64,000 bases of DNA from Blepharisma stoltei. Lineage: Eukaryota > Ciliophora > Heterotrichea > Heterotrichida > Blepharismidae. A program made the translations under genes and the position numbers. A model generated the notes under the pieces. The model was not told the DNA's origin, made no database searches, and was given only the letters and a program-made list of their open reading frames with translations. Below, one piece after another: positions 10,677 to 23,010 of this stretch (positions are counted from its first letter, which is position 1; every line of letters begins with the position of its first letter). The stretch is from contig CAJZBQ010000033.1 in the NCBI GenBank assembly GCA_914767885.1, forward strand, positions 434,001 through 498,000, given 5' to 3'.

Positions 10677-13343
10677 TTAAAAGTCCTGATCCCAGTTTTC
10701 TGGACAGTGTCTTGGACGTCTGCTTTTTCCTGGCGGGATTTCTTCTGCGTTTTCTTCTCTAGTTATTATATCATCTATTGACCTATTTTGTTTAAGAGCG
10801 CTTTGGATGTCTCTGGAAAGGTCGTTTACTCTTGGGACATATGGTGGACGAATTTCTCTTGTTAGTAGATGTTCCTAAATAATTCTTACCCAATTGAAGC
10901 CTTGGAACCAAGGATGATTTTTCAAATTATCAATGCTTCCTCCAGTTCTCATTGCAGGCTGTTTGCTTAATAATTGTTCTATTATAGGCTTGGCTGGCAT
11001 ATTCCTGCTGACAAATGAAGGATAAGCCAATTTTCTTTCGAGCACTTTTTCATAAATGGCATATGGATCATCAAGATCTTCTCCAAAAGGAACCCCTCCA
11101 CAGAGAAACTCATAAAGGATAATCCCTACACTCCAAAAATCCGCTGAATGTCCGTAGCCTTTTCCAATTATAATTTCTGGAGCCATATAATGAGGTGTGC
11201 CGACAAGTGTATATGTTCTCCCATGGACAATTTTTGAAATTCCAAAATCGATAAGTTTGGGATAGCCTTCATCATCAATCATCACATTTTCTGGCTTAAG
11301 GTCTCTATAAATAATATCACGCTCATGCAAGTGCTCAAGAATAATGATTAAACAGCCTATGAAAAATTTAGATTCCTGGTCAGATACTTCATTCATTTGC
11401 CGAAGAACGTCAAAAAGATCCATTCCTCTGACAAATTCCATCAAAAAGTAAATTCTTTTAGCGTCTTTGAAGCTTCTTACAAGTTTGACAATTAAAGAGT
11501 GATCAAGCTGGTTCAAAATAGCACGCTCTAATATTAAATTTTCTTGGATTTCATAACGGTCAATTTTTCTTCGGTCTACTGTTTTAAGTGCATATAGACG
11601 GTTTTGTTGCTTATGGACGACTAAAAAGACATTCCCGAACATCCCTTTTCCGAGAACTTTTACAATTGCAAGATCATTAAGTGTGATATTATCGTCTTGC
11701 AGTTCAATTCTTTTAATCAGCTGTATGCGAATGTTTTCATCAATAGCTTGTAAAAAGTCTTGCTGATGCAGTATCCAGCAAGAAACACTTCCTTTAGCAA
11801 TCACAGTGGCAGTTCTACAGTCTCCAAAAAGCACACTTCTTTCGCCAAAATAATCGTGCTTTGTTATAGTTCTAACGCCTATTCCATCTTTCAAAACGTC
11901 TACCTTGCCAGATTTAATAATAAAAAATGAGTCTCCAGGGTCGTTTTGGCCAACGATAACTGCTCCATCTTCATAGTCGACAACTCTCAAAGCTCTGTGC
12001 AAAGCGATAAATCTTTCTGAAGAGAGGCCTCTTAAAACTTGAACTCTTTTTAAAACCGATATAGCCTCGTTATCAGTAGCGATTTCATTATATCGTCCAC
12101 CAATGCATTCCTCGAATTCTTGCCTCGTAATTTCTGCTACATCAGAGTTTCCTTCAGAAATTACATCTTCATTGTAGATAGCTCCACTATCAGGCTGAGT
12201 TATTTCAATATCTCCTAAACTTTGGAAAACTTCTGCTGCAATTCTGCCACTTTTGTATTTCAACTGCCCATTAAGAACAATCCACAATTGCGCTCCTTTG
12301 TTTAAACTTCTTGGGATTACAAGTTCGTTATCTCTAAATGACCTGACTCTTAGCGAATTGAGAAGCTTTATTTGCTGCTCTCCAGTTAGGTTACTAAGTA
12401 TTTGGCTTTTATCAATAGCAATTCTTTTGGTATTTTGATAAATAATTTGTTGAAGATGATTTCCTAATGCTTTCGTTAGTTTTTCTCTTCCAATAGCAAC
12501 ACATTTTGTATCTTCTGCTGCAACTATGCTTGCAGTTCTTACACAGTTATAAAGAAGAGCTTGCTCTCCAAAATAGTCACCTCTTGTCATTTGCCTAATT
12601 TCTCTGCCTTCTTGTAGACATGAAACTAATCCTTCTTTTATTAAAAAGAATAGGTCTCCAGGGTCGCCTTCATTCACAATCCTTTCTCCAGCTCTAAACC
12701 TTAACGTTGAGAGTGAACTGACGAGTGAGTCTTTTTGGGATGTCGTCAGAATATGAAATAAAGGCACACTTTCGACGAACTGCTTGTTTTCTTGATAGTT
12801 TTGGGCATTAACGCTTTCAACCGCATTTCTAAACGTTCTTCTGTCCAGTCCCCACATAGTGACACGTTCAGCGGTTTTGATCGTTGCAGATCTTGGTGAG
12901 TCGTGGAGTAAAGCTAGCTCGCCAAAACTATCATTGGTACCTAATGAGTTTACTTTTTTGCTGTTAACATAAACGTCTAATTTCCCTGAAGCAATAATAA
13001 AGAAATTGATTCCAGGCTGATCTTGTTCGAAAACTATCTCATTTGGACCTAAAGTAAAATGCTTCATGTGGTCGATGAGAACAGCTCTGTTTTCATCGGT
13101 AAGGCTTGTGAAAATGAAATGCCTGTTTAAAGCGTTTGTGATTATTTCAAGATCTCTGGCAGTTTTTGGCTTATCGACTACTAATGCATTCGGAGCGTCA
13201 ATTGAAACTCGACTTGTTAGACGAGCATCAATGACAGGAGCTTTTTTCTTGACAGGGTTCCTTTGAGCGTCCCTTCTAATTAGTGACTTCTTTTCTTCTT
13301 CATAAGATGCCACATGGCTGTGAGTTTCATTTTTACCCTTCAT
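10677..13343 (-). CDS. PKG: cGMP-dependent protein kinase with four cyclic-nucleotide-binding domains
   Basis: Exons 13343-10890 and 10874-10677 give 883 residues. Three good cyclic-nucleotide pockets are visible: FGELALLHDSPRSATI (~145), FGEQALLYNCVRTASI (~265) and FGERSVLFGDCRTATV (~500). A fourth, degenerate CNB fold lies between (~305-420) without the pocket motif. The kinase starts at GKGMFGNVFLV, with ALK, HRDLKPEN, DFGIS and GTPHYMAPE intact, then an AGC tail. Four CNBs are the arrangement known from apicomplexan and ciliate PKGs. The 15-nt intron lies just after the kinase, and splicing adds a 65-residue AGC tail ending ..CPENWDQDF. Confidence 0.93.
10875..10889 (-). other. 15-nt intron in PKG gene
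   Basis: On the minus strand GTAAGAATTATTTAG. Splicing joins FQGFNW to EHLLTREIRPPY, the normal AGC-kinase tail. Confidence 0.85.
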
Positions 13344-13643
13344 TTAATATTTAATATTAAATTTAAAAAAAAGTAATGGATTAAGTGGAAAACATATATA
13401 GTTCTCTATATCATTCATGCATTAACTGCATTGAATGAATGGCTCATAGCTTTATTAAGTTTCTAAATATCTGATGAATTATGAAAGCATTAAAGAAAAT
13501 GGATGGAAGGCTAACTGTCTATTAAAATTAATGCAAGCCACTAATGAATTCAAGATAATTCAAAAAGTTTATATATAAGAGAGAAAGTGTCAGAATTTTT
13601 AAACCAAAAGAGACGTTGTATTATTACACTTTAAATAGCGATA
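13344..13643. other. AT-rich intergenic region
   Basis: Probably the PKG promoter and the 3' region of the next minus-strand gene. Nothing else was recognised. Confidence 0.45.
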
Positions 13644-14117
13644 TTATGCAAGCAAGTTGATTTTAAATCCTCTACCTACAATAGAAGGATAAACGAAATG
13701 CTTTTTCTTATAATGATGTATAATCGGAGGGAGTTTACAAACATTGTCTTTTTTGTCATATTTTTTTACTCTGTTGAAAATATATATATCTGAATTCTCA
13801 GCTGCCTCTCTCAGGTTGCAAAAAGAGCTTTTTGATCTCATCATGCCTGGAGGCGTGCTTTCCCTGATATGTCTTTCTGTGGTATTAATTTGGTAGCTTT
13901 CATCCATCGCCAGTGCTTCTCTTTTGGCCAAAGGAGGAGCCCTTCTGATTTTTTTCAAATTTTCTCTAATCATTTTCAAGGGTTTCAATATATGGTTTGC
14001 GTCAGATTTCGCTGCATGTGATGGATTAGGCGGCTGTTCTTTAATTTTTGAGTTATTAAGTTGGCTTGTTTTTGAATAAAACGTGAAGACAAACCCTTCA
14101 AAGTTCCTGTTTTCCAT
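13644..14117 (-). CDS. Hypothetical basic protein
   Basis: An uninterrupted 157-residue frame with ATG start and TAA or TAG stop. It is rich in Lys, Arg and Asn with no domain I recognise; a short motif RSKSSFCNLREAAENS could be a phosphosite region. It is divergent from E2F with only 25 bp between the starts, so the two share a compact promoter. Confidence 0.6.
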   Translation of the reverse strand: MENRNFEGFVFTFYSKTSQLNNSKIKEQPPNPSHAAKSDANHILKPLKMIRENLKKIRRAPPLAKREALAMDESYQINTTERHIRESTPPGMMRSKSSFCNLREAAENSDIYIFNRVKKYDKKDNVCKLPPIIHHYKKKHFVYPSIVGRGFKINLLA

Positions 14118-14142
14118 TTACTAAAAATTCATATATATTTAA

Positions 14143-14997
14143 ATGAGCCAGCAAAGGATCCGAAAGAAGCCAAAAGAAGATGATTTTATAAGTGAAGACG
14201 AATATGAAGGTTTCGAAACGCCACCTTCTGAAAAGCAGAGAAAAAGTCGCCAAGGCTCTGCTGTAAAATCAGAAGACAACTATAGTATCGGCAGGAATGA
14301 TAACTCACTCGGTGTACTAACAAAAAAATTCGTTTCACTGATCCAAAAAGCAGAAAATCAGTGCATCGACTTGAACGAGGCCGTTCAAGTGCTAAATGTC
14401 CAAAAGCGCAGAATTTATGATATCACCAATGTCCTCGAAGGGATTGGACTGATCCAAAAAAAGCACAAAAATAAAATCCAATGAATCGGAGGATGCGGCG
14501 GACAGGAAAATATGCAATTTGAAGAAATGAATACTTTAAACCAAGAACTAGAGATGCTGAATAAAGAAGAAGATCGGCTGGACTATTGGACCAATCAAAT
14601 TCAAGAGTCACTTAATCAGCTGACAAAGGACCCAAGCTATGCAGAGTTTGCATATGTCACATATGACGATATCAAGAGTCTTCCTAACTTAACTGAGTAC
14701 CCAAATGAAACTCTATTAGCAATCAGAGCGCCTTCAGGAACGTCATTAGAGGTACCAGACCCAGAGGAGTTTTCTCCTGAGGAAAAGGAAAAATATCAAA
14801 TTTATCTTCGCTCCAATAACGGAGAAATATTGGTTTATGTAGTTTCAAGTGATAAACCAATTGAAGATGAAGAGCCGAAGATCTTAAGTACAAATACTTT
14901 TAAAGTATCTTCTACTATTGCTGAGGAATTAAGAAAAAATGCTGTTTATAATAATGCTATGAAAAATGAAGGGATTTCGGATTTATGGTCAGCTTAA
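14143..14997 (+). CDS. E2F: E2F family transcription factor
   Basis: 284 residues reading one TGA as Trp (NKIQWIGG). Residues ~50-115 form the winged-helix DNA-binding domain: [16 protein letters not shown], then [19 protein letters not shown] with the RRIYD signature, and the NKIQW end. A leucine-rich dimerisation helix (~125-160) and a marked-box-like beta region ([20 protein letters not shown]) follow. E2F proteins pair with DP and control S-phase genes. The N-terminal ~45 residues are charged and probably disordered. No C-terminal pocket-protein binding motif was evident. Confidence 0.92.
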
Positions 14998-15255
14998 GTG
15001 TTTGACCGGGAAGTATGATAAGGTTATTAATAGTTGAAATATAAATATTAAGATTGGTATTATAATAAGAAGGCATCATAGGTTTTTCTTATTAAATCTA
15101 TTGGCTTTAAAATAATTCAAAAATATCTATATAAATCTTAAATTAATCGATACTTAAATCCATCATGCATCTAAAAAAATAGCCATAAAATACTACGGTA
15201 TATCAGCCTTCGAAAATATTATCGTTTATTAAATTAAATTTATTGCTTTTTGATA

Positions 15256-16359
15256 ATGGGTAGTTGCAATTTCAAAGAAGAGAACGTTGATCCTACTGTT
15301 AGTATCTCAAAAACCCATTTCCAATTTCAATACGTAATCGGAAAAGGCGGTTTTGGGAAGGTTTGGAAAGTCGAATTGAAAAAAACACACGAAATTTTTG
15401 CTATGAAAGAAATGCTAAAGGCGCGAGTGCTTGCAAAAAAAAGCGTAAATTCAGTAATGAACGAGCGAAGACTCCTATCAATGCTTCATCACCCTTTTAT
15501 AGTTAATATGCATTATGCATTTCAAGATAGAGAAAGCCTTTACTTAGTAATGGATCTCATGCCAGGAGGAGATCTCCGATATCATTTAGGCCGTTGCAAA
15601 AGTTTTTCAGAAGAACAAACAAAATTTTTTGTTGCATGCATTGTGTCAGGCCTGGAGTATTTGCATAGAAATGGAATTTTACACAGAGACATCAAGCCTG
15701 AAAACTTAGTCATTGATGGAAAAGGCTATGTGAGAATTACAGATTTTGGTATCGCAAGAGTCTGGAATCCAGAGAACGCCAAAGACACAAGTGGTACACC
15801 AGGGTATATGGCTCCTGAAGTGATGTGCCGACAAAACCATGGGGTTGCTGCAGATTATTTTGCAGTTGGAATCATTGCTTATGAGTTTATGAATGGAAAA
15901 AGACCTTATTTGGGAAGGTCAAGAAAAGAAATTAGAGATCAGATTTTAGCTAAACAGATACAAATCAAAAAAAATGAAGTTCCTGAAGGCTGGTCGGTAG
16001 AAGCTGCTGACTTTATAAATAGAGTAAGCCATATTTAGATGATACAAAGGAAACCTGTAAATAGACTGGGACTTAACGGTCCAGATGAAGTGAAAACTCA
16101 CCCTTGGTTGAAAGATTTTGAATGGGAAAAACTTTTGGACCACTCTTTGGTGTCTCCTTTTATTCCTGATAAAAATGAAGATAATTTTGATATGAGGCTG
16201 CACCTTTCCAATGATCCTTGGAAAGATGCAGAAAATGACGAAATGCAAGAAAGTGCAGAACTGCTAAGAAATAATTCTACTCAAAATTTATTTGCGGGCT
16301 ATTTCTATGATATAAATCAGCAGCAAGGTAATAATTCTGATGCTGCCACAACAAAATAA
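15256..16359 (+). CDS. AGC-type Ser/Thr protein kinase (STK32/YANK-like)
   Basis: Exons 15256-16023 and 16039-16359 give 362 residues. MGSCNF at the start suggests N-myristoylation. Kinase motifs: GKGGFGKVWKV, AMKEMLK, HRDIKPENL, DFGIA, SGTPGYMAPE. After the kinase, NRLGLNGPDEVKTHPWLKDFEWEKL is a typical AGC tail. STK32 kinases share this arrangement and N-terminal lipidation. The intron removes an in-frame TAG and joins FINR to MIQRKPVNRLG. Confidence 0.9.
16024..16038 (+). other. 15-nt intron in AGC kinase gene
   Basis: GTAAGCCATATTTAG, canonical ends, with the only in-frame stop of the locus. Confidence 0.9.
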
Positions 16360-16508
16360 AATCTGATACAATTAATTTACTAATTAAATTTTTAAATAAC
16401 CTTATATAAACATTGAATTTCTAATAAAAAATTTAGGACTTCATGTTATCTTTTCAGTTGTTTTTCTTGATATTAAGCTAATGACATTAATTTATTAATA
16501 GTTCGACA

Positions 16509-16925
16509 ATGAGCACTCAGAGACTAGAAAGTTGGAGAAAGCAAAGAAGAAAAATAGCAAAAAGCATTTTAATCGAAGAAAGGTTTCAGTCACTATCAAA
16601 TTACAAGTCATATTCATTCAGTGATATATCAAAACTGAATTTGAAAGAAAAAGCAATTCCAAATGGAAATGCAAAATCAACTCTGGCGTCAATTGTATTG
16701 ACATCTCTGCAGAAGTCTTTGGATAAAGAGTCTGAAAAATGGTCATCGCCGTATTTAGATGGATTTGTTCAAAATAAATCCCCTAAGCTAGGGTCGAGAA
16801 AAGAAAGCCTTGAACTTTTGGGACAAAAGTTAGCTGTCAAGCATAGACGATCCATTATAAAAACATTTGATCAATCAAGAAAAGTTTCTCATTATATCAT
16901 CCTATCGCAAGATCGAAACTTGTAA
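16509..16925 (+). CDS. Hypothetical basic protein
   Basis: 138 residues, ATG start and TAA stop, no interruption. Lys/Arg/Ser rich with a basic N-terminus (WRKQRRKIAKSI). No domain is recognised. The composition is like that of the neighbouring genes, so it is probably a real small gene, but support is only the frame. Confidence 0.5.
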   Translation: MSTQRLESWRKQRRKIAKSILIEERFQSLSNYKSYSFSDISKLNLKEKAIPNGNAKSTLASIVLTSLQKSLDKESEKWSSPYLDGFVQNKSPKLGSRKESLELLGQKLAVKHRRSIIKTFDQSRKVSHYIILSQDRNL

Positions 16926-17125
16926 ATTTCCAAAACTTATAGGCTAAATTGTCAGTTTGCTATAATAATTAATGATACATATAAAGAAATAAAAAATTGA
17001 ATAATGAGGCATTTAAAATCTTTCTTGGATGCCTAATTAGATATTTGTTTTAAATGCTCAATTTTCAAATAAACCAATATTTATTGAACATATTTATATT
17101 AACTATGCTGATAAAATTACCCTAA

Positions 17126-17809
17126 ATGTCTGAAGGCCAGAGAGCTACAATTAGCACCGATGATATTTTTGATGATTATCGATATTCAAATGTAGAACTC
17201 TTGATTTTTGATGAGTTTTTAGAAAATCCAATAAAAATTTATCAAAACTTCAGATATGGAAAAGGAGGCATATTCTGGGACAGCTCATATGTTATGACAA
17301 AATATATTCAAAATTTAGATTTTACAAATAAATGAATCTTGGAACTTGGAGCAGGGACAGCTTTACCTTCAATTTTGAGCTTCTATAAAGGCGCAAATGT
17401 AGTAGCAACCGACATTCTGCCTGTGCTGAACTTAACACAAAGAAACTTAGAAGCGAATACAAAATGCTCTGATAATACATGGACAGCTAGAGAGCTTAAC
17501 TGGGAAGATCAAAACCATAGAGAAAACTTAGCGCATTACCATTTTGATTACATCTTGATGTCAGATGTTTGCTATTTGCCAGTAAAATCTAAATAGGATC
17601 TAGCAGTTCCTCTTTGTGAAACACTATATCAGTTGAGTTCTCTTGATACAACAATAATTTTATCATATAAACAAAGGATTCCTGAAATATCTGATCCGTT
17701 TTTTACACAATTTTCAAATAAATTTTCAATGGAATTAAAAGATGATGATATTAGAGGTACAACAAAAAACAATGAGCTTCACTTAGCAATACTAAAAAAA
17801 TTACCTTAA
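17126..17809 (+). CDS. METTL21-like protein methyltransferase
   Basis: Exons 17126-17581 and 17597-17809 give 222 residues. One TGA is Trp in the SAM-binding start (NKWILELGAGTALPSI). Motif I LELGAGTALPS, the acidic residue of VVATDILP, then LNWED and the DYILMSDVCYLP motif are typical of the METTL21/METTL23 class-I lysine methyltransferases that modify chaperones and elongation factors. The usual YWDSS-like signature before motif I is present as FWDSSYVMTKYI. The 15-nt intron follows LP. Confidence 0.88.
17582..17596 (+). other. 15-nt intron in methyltransferase gene
   Basis: GTAAAATCTAAATAG; splicing joins YLP to DLAVPLCETLYQL. Confidence 0.88.
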
Positions 17810-17870
17810 ATAATCAAACATTTTATCTAGCTAAGACTATTTTAATAGCCAAAATAAGGTTTCTTCATAA

Positions 17871-19616
17871 ATGGAAGGCTTAAGACAAATAAAACTCCTT
17901 GGCCAAGGAGCTTTTGGAAAGTGCTATTTGTGCGAGAATCCAAAAGACAACTCTAAAAAAGTGGTAAAGCAAATTAATATATCCTCCATGAGTCCTGAAG
18001 AAAAGAAGCAAGCTTATCATGAAGCCAAAATCATGTCGAGCTTCGATCATCCAAATATTATCCGTTTTGTTGACGTATACACAACAACAACTGGCAAGCT
18101 TAATATTGTGATGGACTATGCTGATGGAGGAGATTTGCAGACCAAGATCAAACAGCAAGGAACCAAATATTTCACTGAAAGCCAAATTTTAGACTGATTT
18201 GTTCAAATATGCTTAGCAATGAAGCATGTGCATGATCGAAAAATCTTGCATAGAGATATCAAATCGCAAAATATTTTCCTAATGAAAAACGGAATGATAA
18301 AACTTGGAGACTTTGGAATTGCGAAAGTGTTATCTAGCACTATAGATAATGCAAGAACAATGGTAGGGACTCCTTATTACTTGTCGCCTGAAATTATTGA
18401 AAGCAAGCCTTATAACTTTAAAAGTGATATATGGAGCTTAGGCGTGCTTTTGTATGAACTTTGTGCTTTAAAGCCTCCATTTGATGGCTCATCCCTTCAC
18501 ATGCTTGCTTTAAAGATTGTTAGAGGGGCTTTTAGCCAGATTCCTCCACACTTTTCTAGAGATATGAGAACACTGGTATCTCAGATGCTATCAACAGATC
18601 CTGCAAAAAGGCCAACTGTTGCACAGGTTTTAAGACTTCCATTTATAAAATCAAGAATTCAAAATCTTTTGACAGAAACAATCAGGGCTCAAGAATTTTC
18701 ACATACAGTTTTACATAACCAAAGTGCTCCAATTCTTCAAGGAGACCCAGAAATCAGAGAAGTTCAAGTCCCAGCTGAACCTGCAACAGAAGAGCTTATT
18801 TCATTTGAAAGGGACACAGAATTTGACACTTTCGCACCAACAAGCCCACAAGTTGCTCCAAAAGCAAAAGCTCCAAGCAAATCAAAATCTTCAGAAGCTG
18901 CTAAAAGCAAAGCGGCAAAGCCAGCAAAAAAAGAAACACCACTAGCAAAACAAGCAATAACCCCAGCAAAAAAATCAAAAGAAGAACAAAAGAAAGCCAA
19001 ACTGAAAGAAGAGTATGAGAAGTCCAAAAGAGAAGAAGACAAAGAAAGGTCAGAAAAAATAAGAAAAGAAAGAGACGAAGAAAGAAAAAGCATGAGAGCT
19101 GACATTAAGAAAAAAATGAAAGAAAATAAGTCGACAAAAAAAGCAGGGCTAGTTGAGTGGATGGGAGACCCTGATGTTTATGAAAGAGAAAGAATGATTG
19201 AAAGGCTTCAAGAAGCATGCGAAAGCGAAGGGGTCGAAGAAGAGCCTGAAGACTTAAATCCACCAGCTCCAGAAATAGAAATCCCTGATGAAGAAATTGT
19301 GGATAGAGAAGATGAGCTGGTAAATATTGGGACTGTTCAAGTTGCAAGTAAAACAGAAGGAAGCTCAACTAATAATGAAGTATCGATGTATAATAAGCTG
19401 GAAGAAATGAGGCTGGAACTTGAACAAGAAATGGGAGCAGATAATTTTTTGCAGGTTTATAACATTCTTAAAGAGTATGTAGGGCAAAACGAGGGAGATT
19501 GGGATTATGGAGTTTGCATTAATAGACTCAGAAATATTTTAGACACTGAAAAGCTAAAAGCATACTTGCCTCGTGTTCATCAATTTCAGTATTTAGAAAA
19601 ATCTGCAGATATATAA
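17871..19616 (+). CDS. NEK family Ser/Thr protein kinase
   Basis: 581 residues; one TGA at 18195-18197 is Trp ([13 protein letters not shown], a NEK signature). Kinase residues 1-265: [45 protein letters not shown]. Then a long basic, Lys/Ala/Pro rich and coiled-coil linker (~300-430) and a conserved C-terminal helical part ([19 protein letters not shown].. to ..[12 protein letters not shown]). The form resembles NEK1/NEK-like kinases that act at basal bodies and cilia. Ciliates have many such paralogues. Confidence 0.92.
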
Positions 19617-19968
19617 TAAACTAAAATTGGTTTCAATAAACTTATTTTATCTTGCTATTAAAATTGAAATCACTCTTGATTTCTCTATTGCCCAATTTTT
19701 ATCACTAAATTAGAAAATATCCTACAAACTAATATTTCTTGATGAAAGCCTTAAAAATATTTTTAAATTGCTCCATAAGAATATTTCGGCAAAATCTGTT
19801 TATAAAAGCATATATGCTGCATTTATTATACAATTATCCATTATTCCACAAAGCCATTTTGGAAATAATTTACTCATAGCCATTAATTCATTAATATTAT
19901 TATGGATAGTAGATAGTACCAGAATGTTGATTTTTAAATGGTGCGTTTAATTACTAATAATAATTCTG
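19617..19968. other. AT-rich intergenic region
   Basis: A 61-codon frame at 19768 lacks an ATG and has no coding character; otherwise nothing seen. Confidence 0.45.
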
Positions 19969-20421
19969 ATGAAGTACGCTTTTCTGCTTATTCTTTGTGT
20001 CGCTACATTTGCAGCAAGCATAGACGATATAAAAGGCAGATCGACAAGAGAGCTTGGGGGATGGAGTCATGATTGGGATGATAAAGATGAAGGAAGAAAC
20101 CTAACAATTGGAGTCCAGCCAACAAATACAAGCACAAATACCACTGGGGTTGGGAATTGTAGCTGTAATTGCACGTGTGACTGCTTTTCTTGTAATTGTT
20201 CATGCAATTGCACCACACCTTTGAATAATCAAACTGTAACACCTCCTAGCAACCAAACAAATTGTACTTGTCCTAGACGCCACCATCATAAGAGGTGCCA
20301 CAAATCATATGACTGCGATGATCATGATGATTATGATGATTATTGGATTTCTGAAGGACTGGAAGAAAAAGCTGGGTTTTTAGAATATGAGGATTTCGGT
20401 GGGCATCAAGGAAGAACGTAA
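19969..20421 (+). CDS. Small secreted Cys- and His-rich protein
   Basis: 150 residues with a clear signal peptide (MKYAFLLILCVATFAAS, cleavage near 17). The mature part has an Asn/Thr-rich block with many N-x-S/T sites, a Cys-x-Cys cluster (CSCNCTCDCFSCNCSCNC), then a His/Asp-rich stretch (RRHHHKRCHK, DDHDDYDDY). Such composition suggests metal binding and heavy disulphide or glycan modification in the secretory path. No family is recognised. Confidence 0.7.
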   Translation: MKYAFLLILCVATFAASIDDIKGRSTRELGGWSHDWDDKDEGRNLTIGVQPTNTSTNTTGVGNCSCNCTCDCFSCNCSCNCTTPLNNQTVTPPSNQTNCTCPRRHHHKRCHKSYDCDDHDDYDDYWISEGLEEKAGFLEYEDFGGHQGRT

Positions 20422-20938
20422 AAAATGTAAAACTATGCTAAGGCATTTTTATTCATTAATCGCCATTTTAAGTTTATTTTTGTTGTCAAAATTCAAAAAT
20501 ATTTCTGGATAATTTGATTGAGGATCAATATCAACTTTTAAACAAAGAAAGCACAGTTTAGAATTATATTTTTGACTATTTCATTCGGATTATCATAGAT
20601 CTAATAAGCTTTCGCAGCTTAACCATTCTTGGTTATACTCCTTGCAAAAAATACGCTAAGCAGTTTGGTTCGAGAATCATTATACTATGCTCTAAAATGA
20701 AAACAAATTAATTAAAATCAAAAAATTTGTTAATAAAAATAAGCAATAAAGTTTTTGAAACTTAAAGAATATTTTGAAAAACCTATGTATGCTTTATTTT
20801 TTATTAAAGTTTATATTTAATTCTTAATGTTCAAAAAAGTAATAGACTTTGAGTTTTGAAAGATCCTTAGCATTTCTTTTCTCTTATTTAATATGTCATA
20901 GCTGGGGGCGGAAAGGCTTCTTACCATATTAGGAAACG
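20422..20938. other. AT-rich intergenic region
   Basis: No gene recognised. A GGTTCGAG motif near 20672 looks like a pol III B box but no tRNA fold could be built around it. Confidence 0.4.
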
Positions 20939-22987
20939 ATGGCGATAGACGTAAATAATGTAAAGACACTACTTCAGAACTCAATTGAGCATGACGATGT
21001 TGAGCAGCTAGAAATGTGTTTATACCAATTGGATCCAAATGTTCCTCTTGAATTGGTAATTGCTAAATAGGTCGGGTACTGAAATTTCACTCCATTACTC
21101 TATGCATGCAGGCTAGGAAGCAAAACAGTTCTTAATTATTCCTCTTACAGTATATTTCTCTGATTAATTACTAATAATCATGAAAAACAATTTCTCTCTG
21201 ATATAGAATATCTTATTTCAAACTTTGAAACCCTTGACTATAATTCTGAAGATGAATATGGTCACAACGCGCTATTAAATGCTGTACATTCCTCGGATCC
21301 AACAATTCTCAGATTGATGTCTGCTTATATTTCGCCTGATAAAATTGATAAGAATGGAAACAACTGCCTGCATATTGCAGCCTCAATAGGCAGTGTTGAG
21401 ATGACTAGAGTTTGCATTGAAGAATTAGGAATCGATCAAACAAAAAATGCCTATGGAATGACTCCTCTGCATCTAGCTTCTAACGCAGAAATAGTAGAAA
21501 TGCTAATTTTAAACGGCGCAGATGTCAATGAAAAAGACAACTGAGGCTGGACTCCACTTCACTATGCTGCATATAATCAATGCTATGACTGTGCCCGTGT
21601 CTTGATACAAATAGGGGCAGACGTTAGTATTGCTGATAATGATAATACAACAGCTTTTGATATATGCTTAATAGTAGATGATCAAAGAAACATCGCAAAA
21701 TTGATCACTGAGGAATTAGAAAGAAAAGCAAAAAGGAGATTTTTACAAGCAAAAGAAATAGAGAGCGAGAACGAGCTTAAAAGTGATGATAGCGATATAA
21801 AAAGTAATGATATTTTTGAGGAAAATAATGTTGCCAGCGAAGAAATTGAAGATGATGTGATGTCGCTTGATCTCTCTGCAGAAAAAAGTGGCGGTGTTCA
21901 AGAAAATGAAGTAACAGGTGAAGAATTTCATATAATTCAGCTAGCGAAATCTGAAATATTTTCAGAAGCAGAAGAAAAAAGTATTGAGAAGGAGAAAAAT
22001 GGAAAAGATGAAGACCTCCACATTGAAATTCTAAAGCAATCCATCTTAGTAAGGACTTCAAGCAGTGAAAGTTCTCACTCTCCTTTTACTCTAGAAGTGA
22101 AAAATCTGATTTCTGGCATGTTGTCTAAAAAATTTTCAATTGATTTTGGGGACTTAGGCGTTGATATCATCAACTACCAAGAAATCAAAATGAGAGAAGA
22201 GCTAGGGAAAGGAGGATACGGAAAAGTCTATAGAGCTTATTTCAGAGACTCTGAGGTCGCAGTCAAAATTGTGAACTCAGAAAAAATTGACGCAAAAGTT
22301 GTCGAAGATTTCATAAAAGAAATTCAAAGTCTTATAAAAATCAGGCATCATAAATTTCTATTACTTTTAGGTATATGCATAGAAGGGCCATTATGTATAG
22401 TTACAGAATTGGCAAAAGGTGGAAATTTAGCTGATGCTATTGAAAAAAACAAATTTGATCATAGTGAGAAGCTCAAAATTGCACTTCAGATAGCTGAAGG
22501 GATGAATTATATACACAATAAGAAACCCCCGATTGTCCATAGAGACTTAAAGCCTCAAAATATTCTTTTAGACCAGTTTAATCAAGTAAAAATTGGTGAC
22601 CTTGGCTTGTCAAGAACAATTGAGCAAGTTGCAAATACAAATAGTATAGAAAACACACAAATTTGCCAAGGCACAATCCGATATATGGCCCCTGAACTAT
22701 ATGAAGATCACCCTGCGTGCTCTACAAAAACAGATATATGAGCATATGGCTGTGTTTTATATCAGCTTTTTACAGGGCTTCAGCCATGAAGTGGTTTAGA
22801 TTTGCTTGGAGTCCAGCGGAGACTTGTCCTCAAATATCCGTTTGAAGTAAGTGAAGAAATGCCAGAGCCTTTAAAAGAGCTCATATTAAAATGCTGCACA
22901 GTAGATCCCATTTCTCGGCCGAGGTTTAAAGAAATCCGTCTTAACTTATACGCGATAATGGGAATCCAGCCCTCCCAGCTAAGCTAA
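20939..22987 (+). CDS. Ankyrin-repeat TKL-type protein kinase
   Basis: Exons 20939-21055 and 21071-22987 give 677 residues. Ankyrin repeats occupy about 40-240 (NGNNCLHIAASIG, YGMTPLHLASNA, WGWTPLHYAAYN); an acidic linker follows; the kinase starts near 415 with GKGGYGKVYRA, VAVKIV, HRDLKPQNILL, GDLGLSR and GTIRYMAPE. Five TGA are Trp (including NWGWTPLHY and DIWAYGCVLYQL). This ILK/tyrosine-kinase-like layout with ankyrin repeats is common in ciliates and amoebae; partners are unknown. It is followed after 23 bp by the LRR gene. Confidence 0.9.
21056..21070 (+). other. 15-nt intron in ankyrin-kinase gene
   Basis: GTAATTGCTAAATAG; splicing joins PLEL to VGYWNFTPLLYA, an ankyrin repeat start. 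Confidence 0.85.
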
Positions 22988-23010
22988 TTAATGTAAGTTT
23001 TATTAATATA

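Noticed and set aside
18764-19368. Open frames on the minus strand within the NEK kinase gene, and many similar antisense frames elsewhere (for example 29665-30363, 61766-63874)
   Set aside because: They are shadows of strongly coding plus-strand genes with conserved motifs; their proteins are low-complexity Ser/Leu/Phe-rich and match no family.
19768-19950. 61-codon frame between NEK and secreted-protein genes
   Set aside because: No ATG at its start, AT-rich composition, no recognisable feature.
20580-20700. Possible tRNA gene around a GGTTCGAG motif
   Set aside because: No acceptor stem or anticodon arm of the right spacing could be formed by eye.
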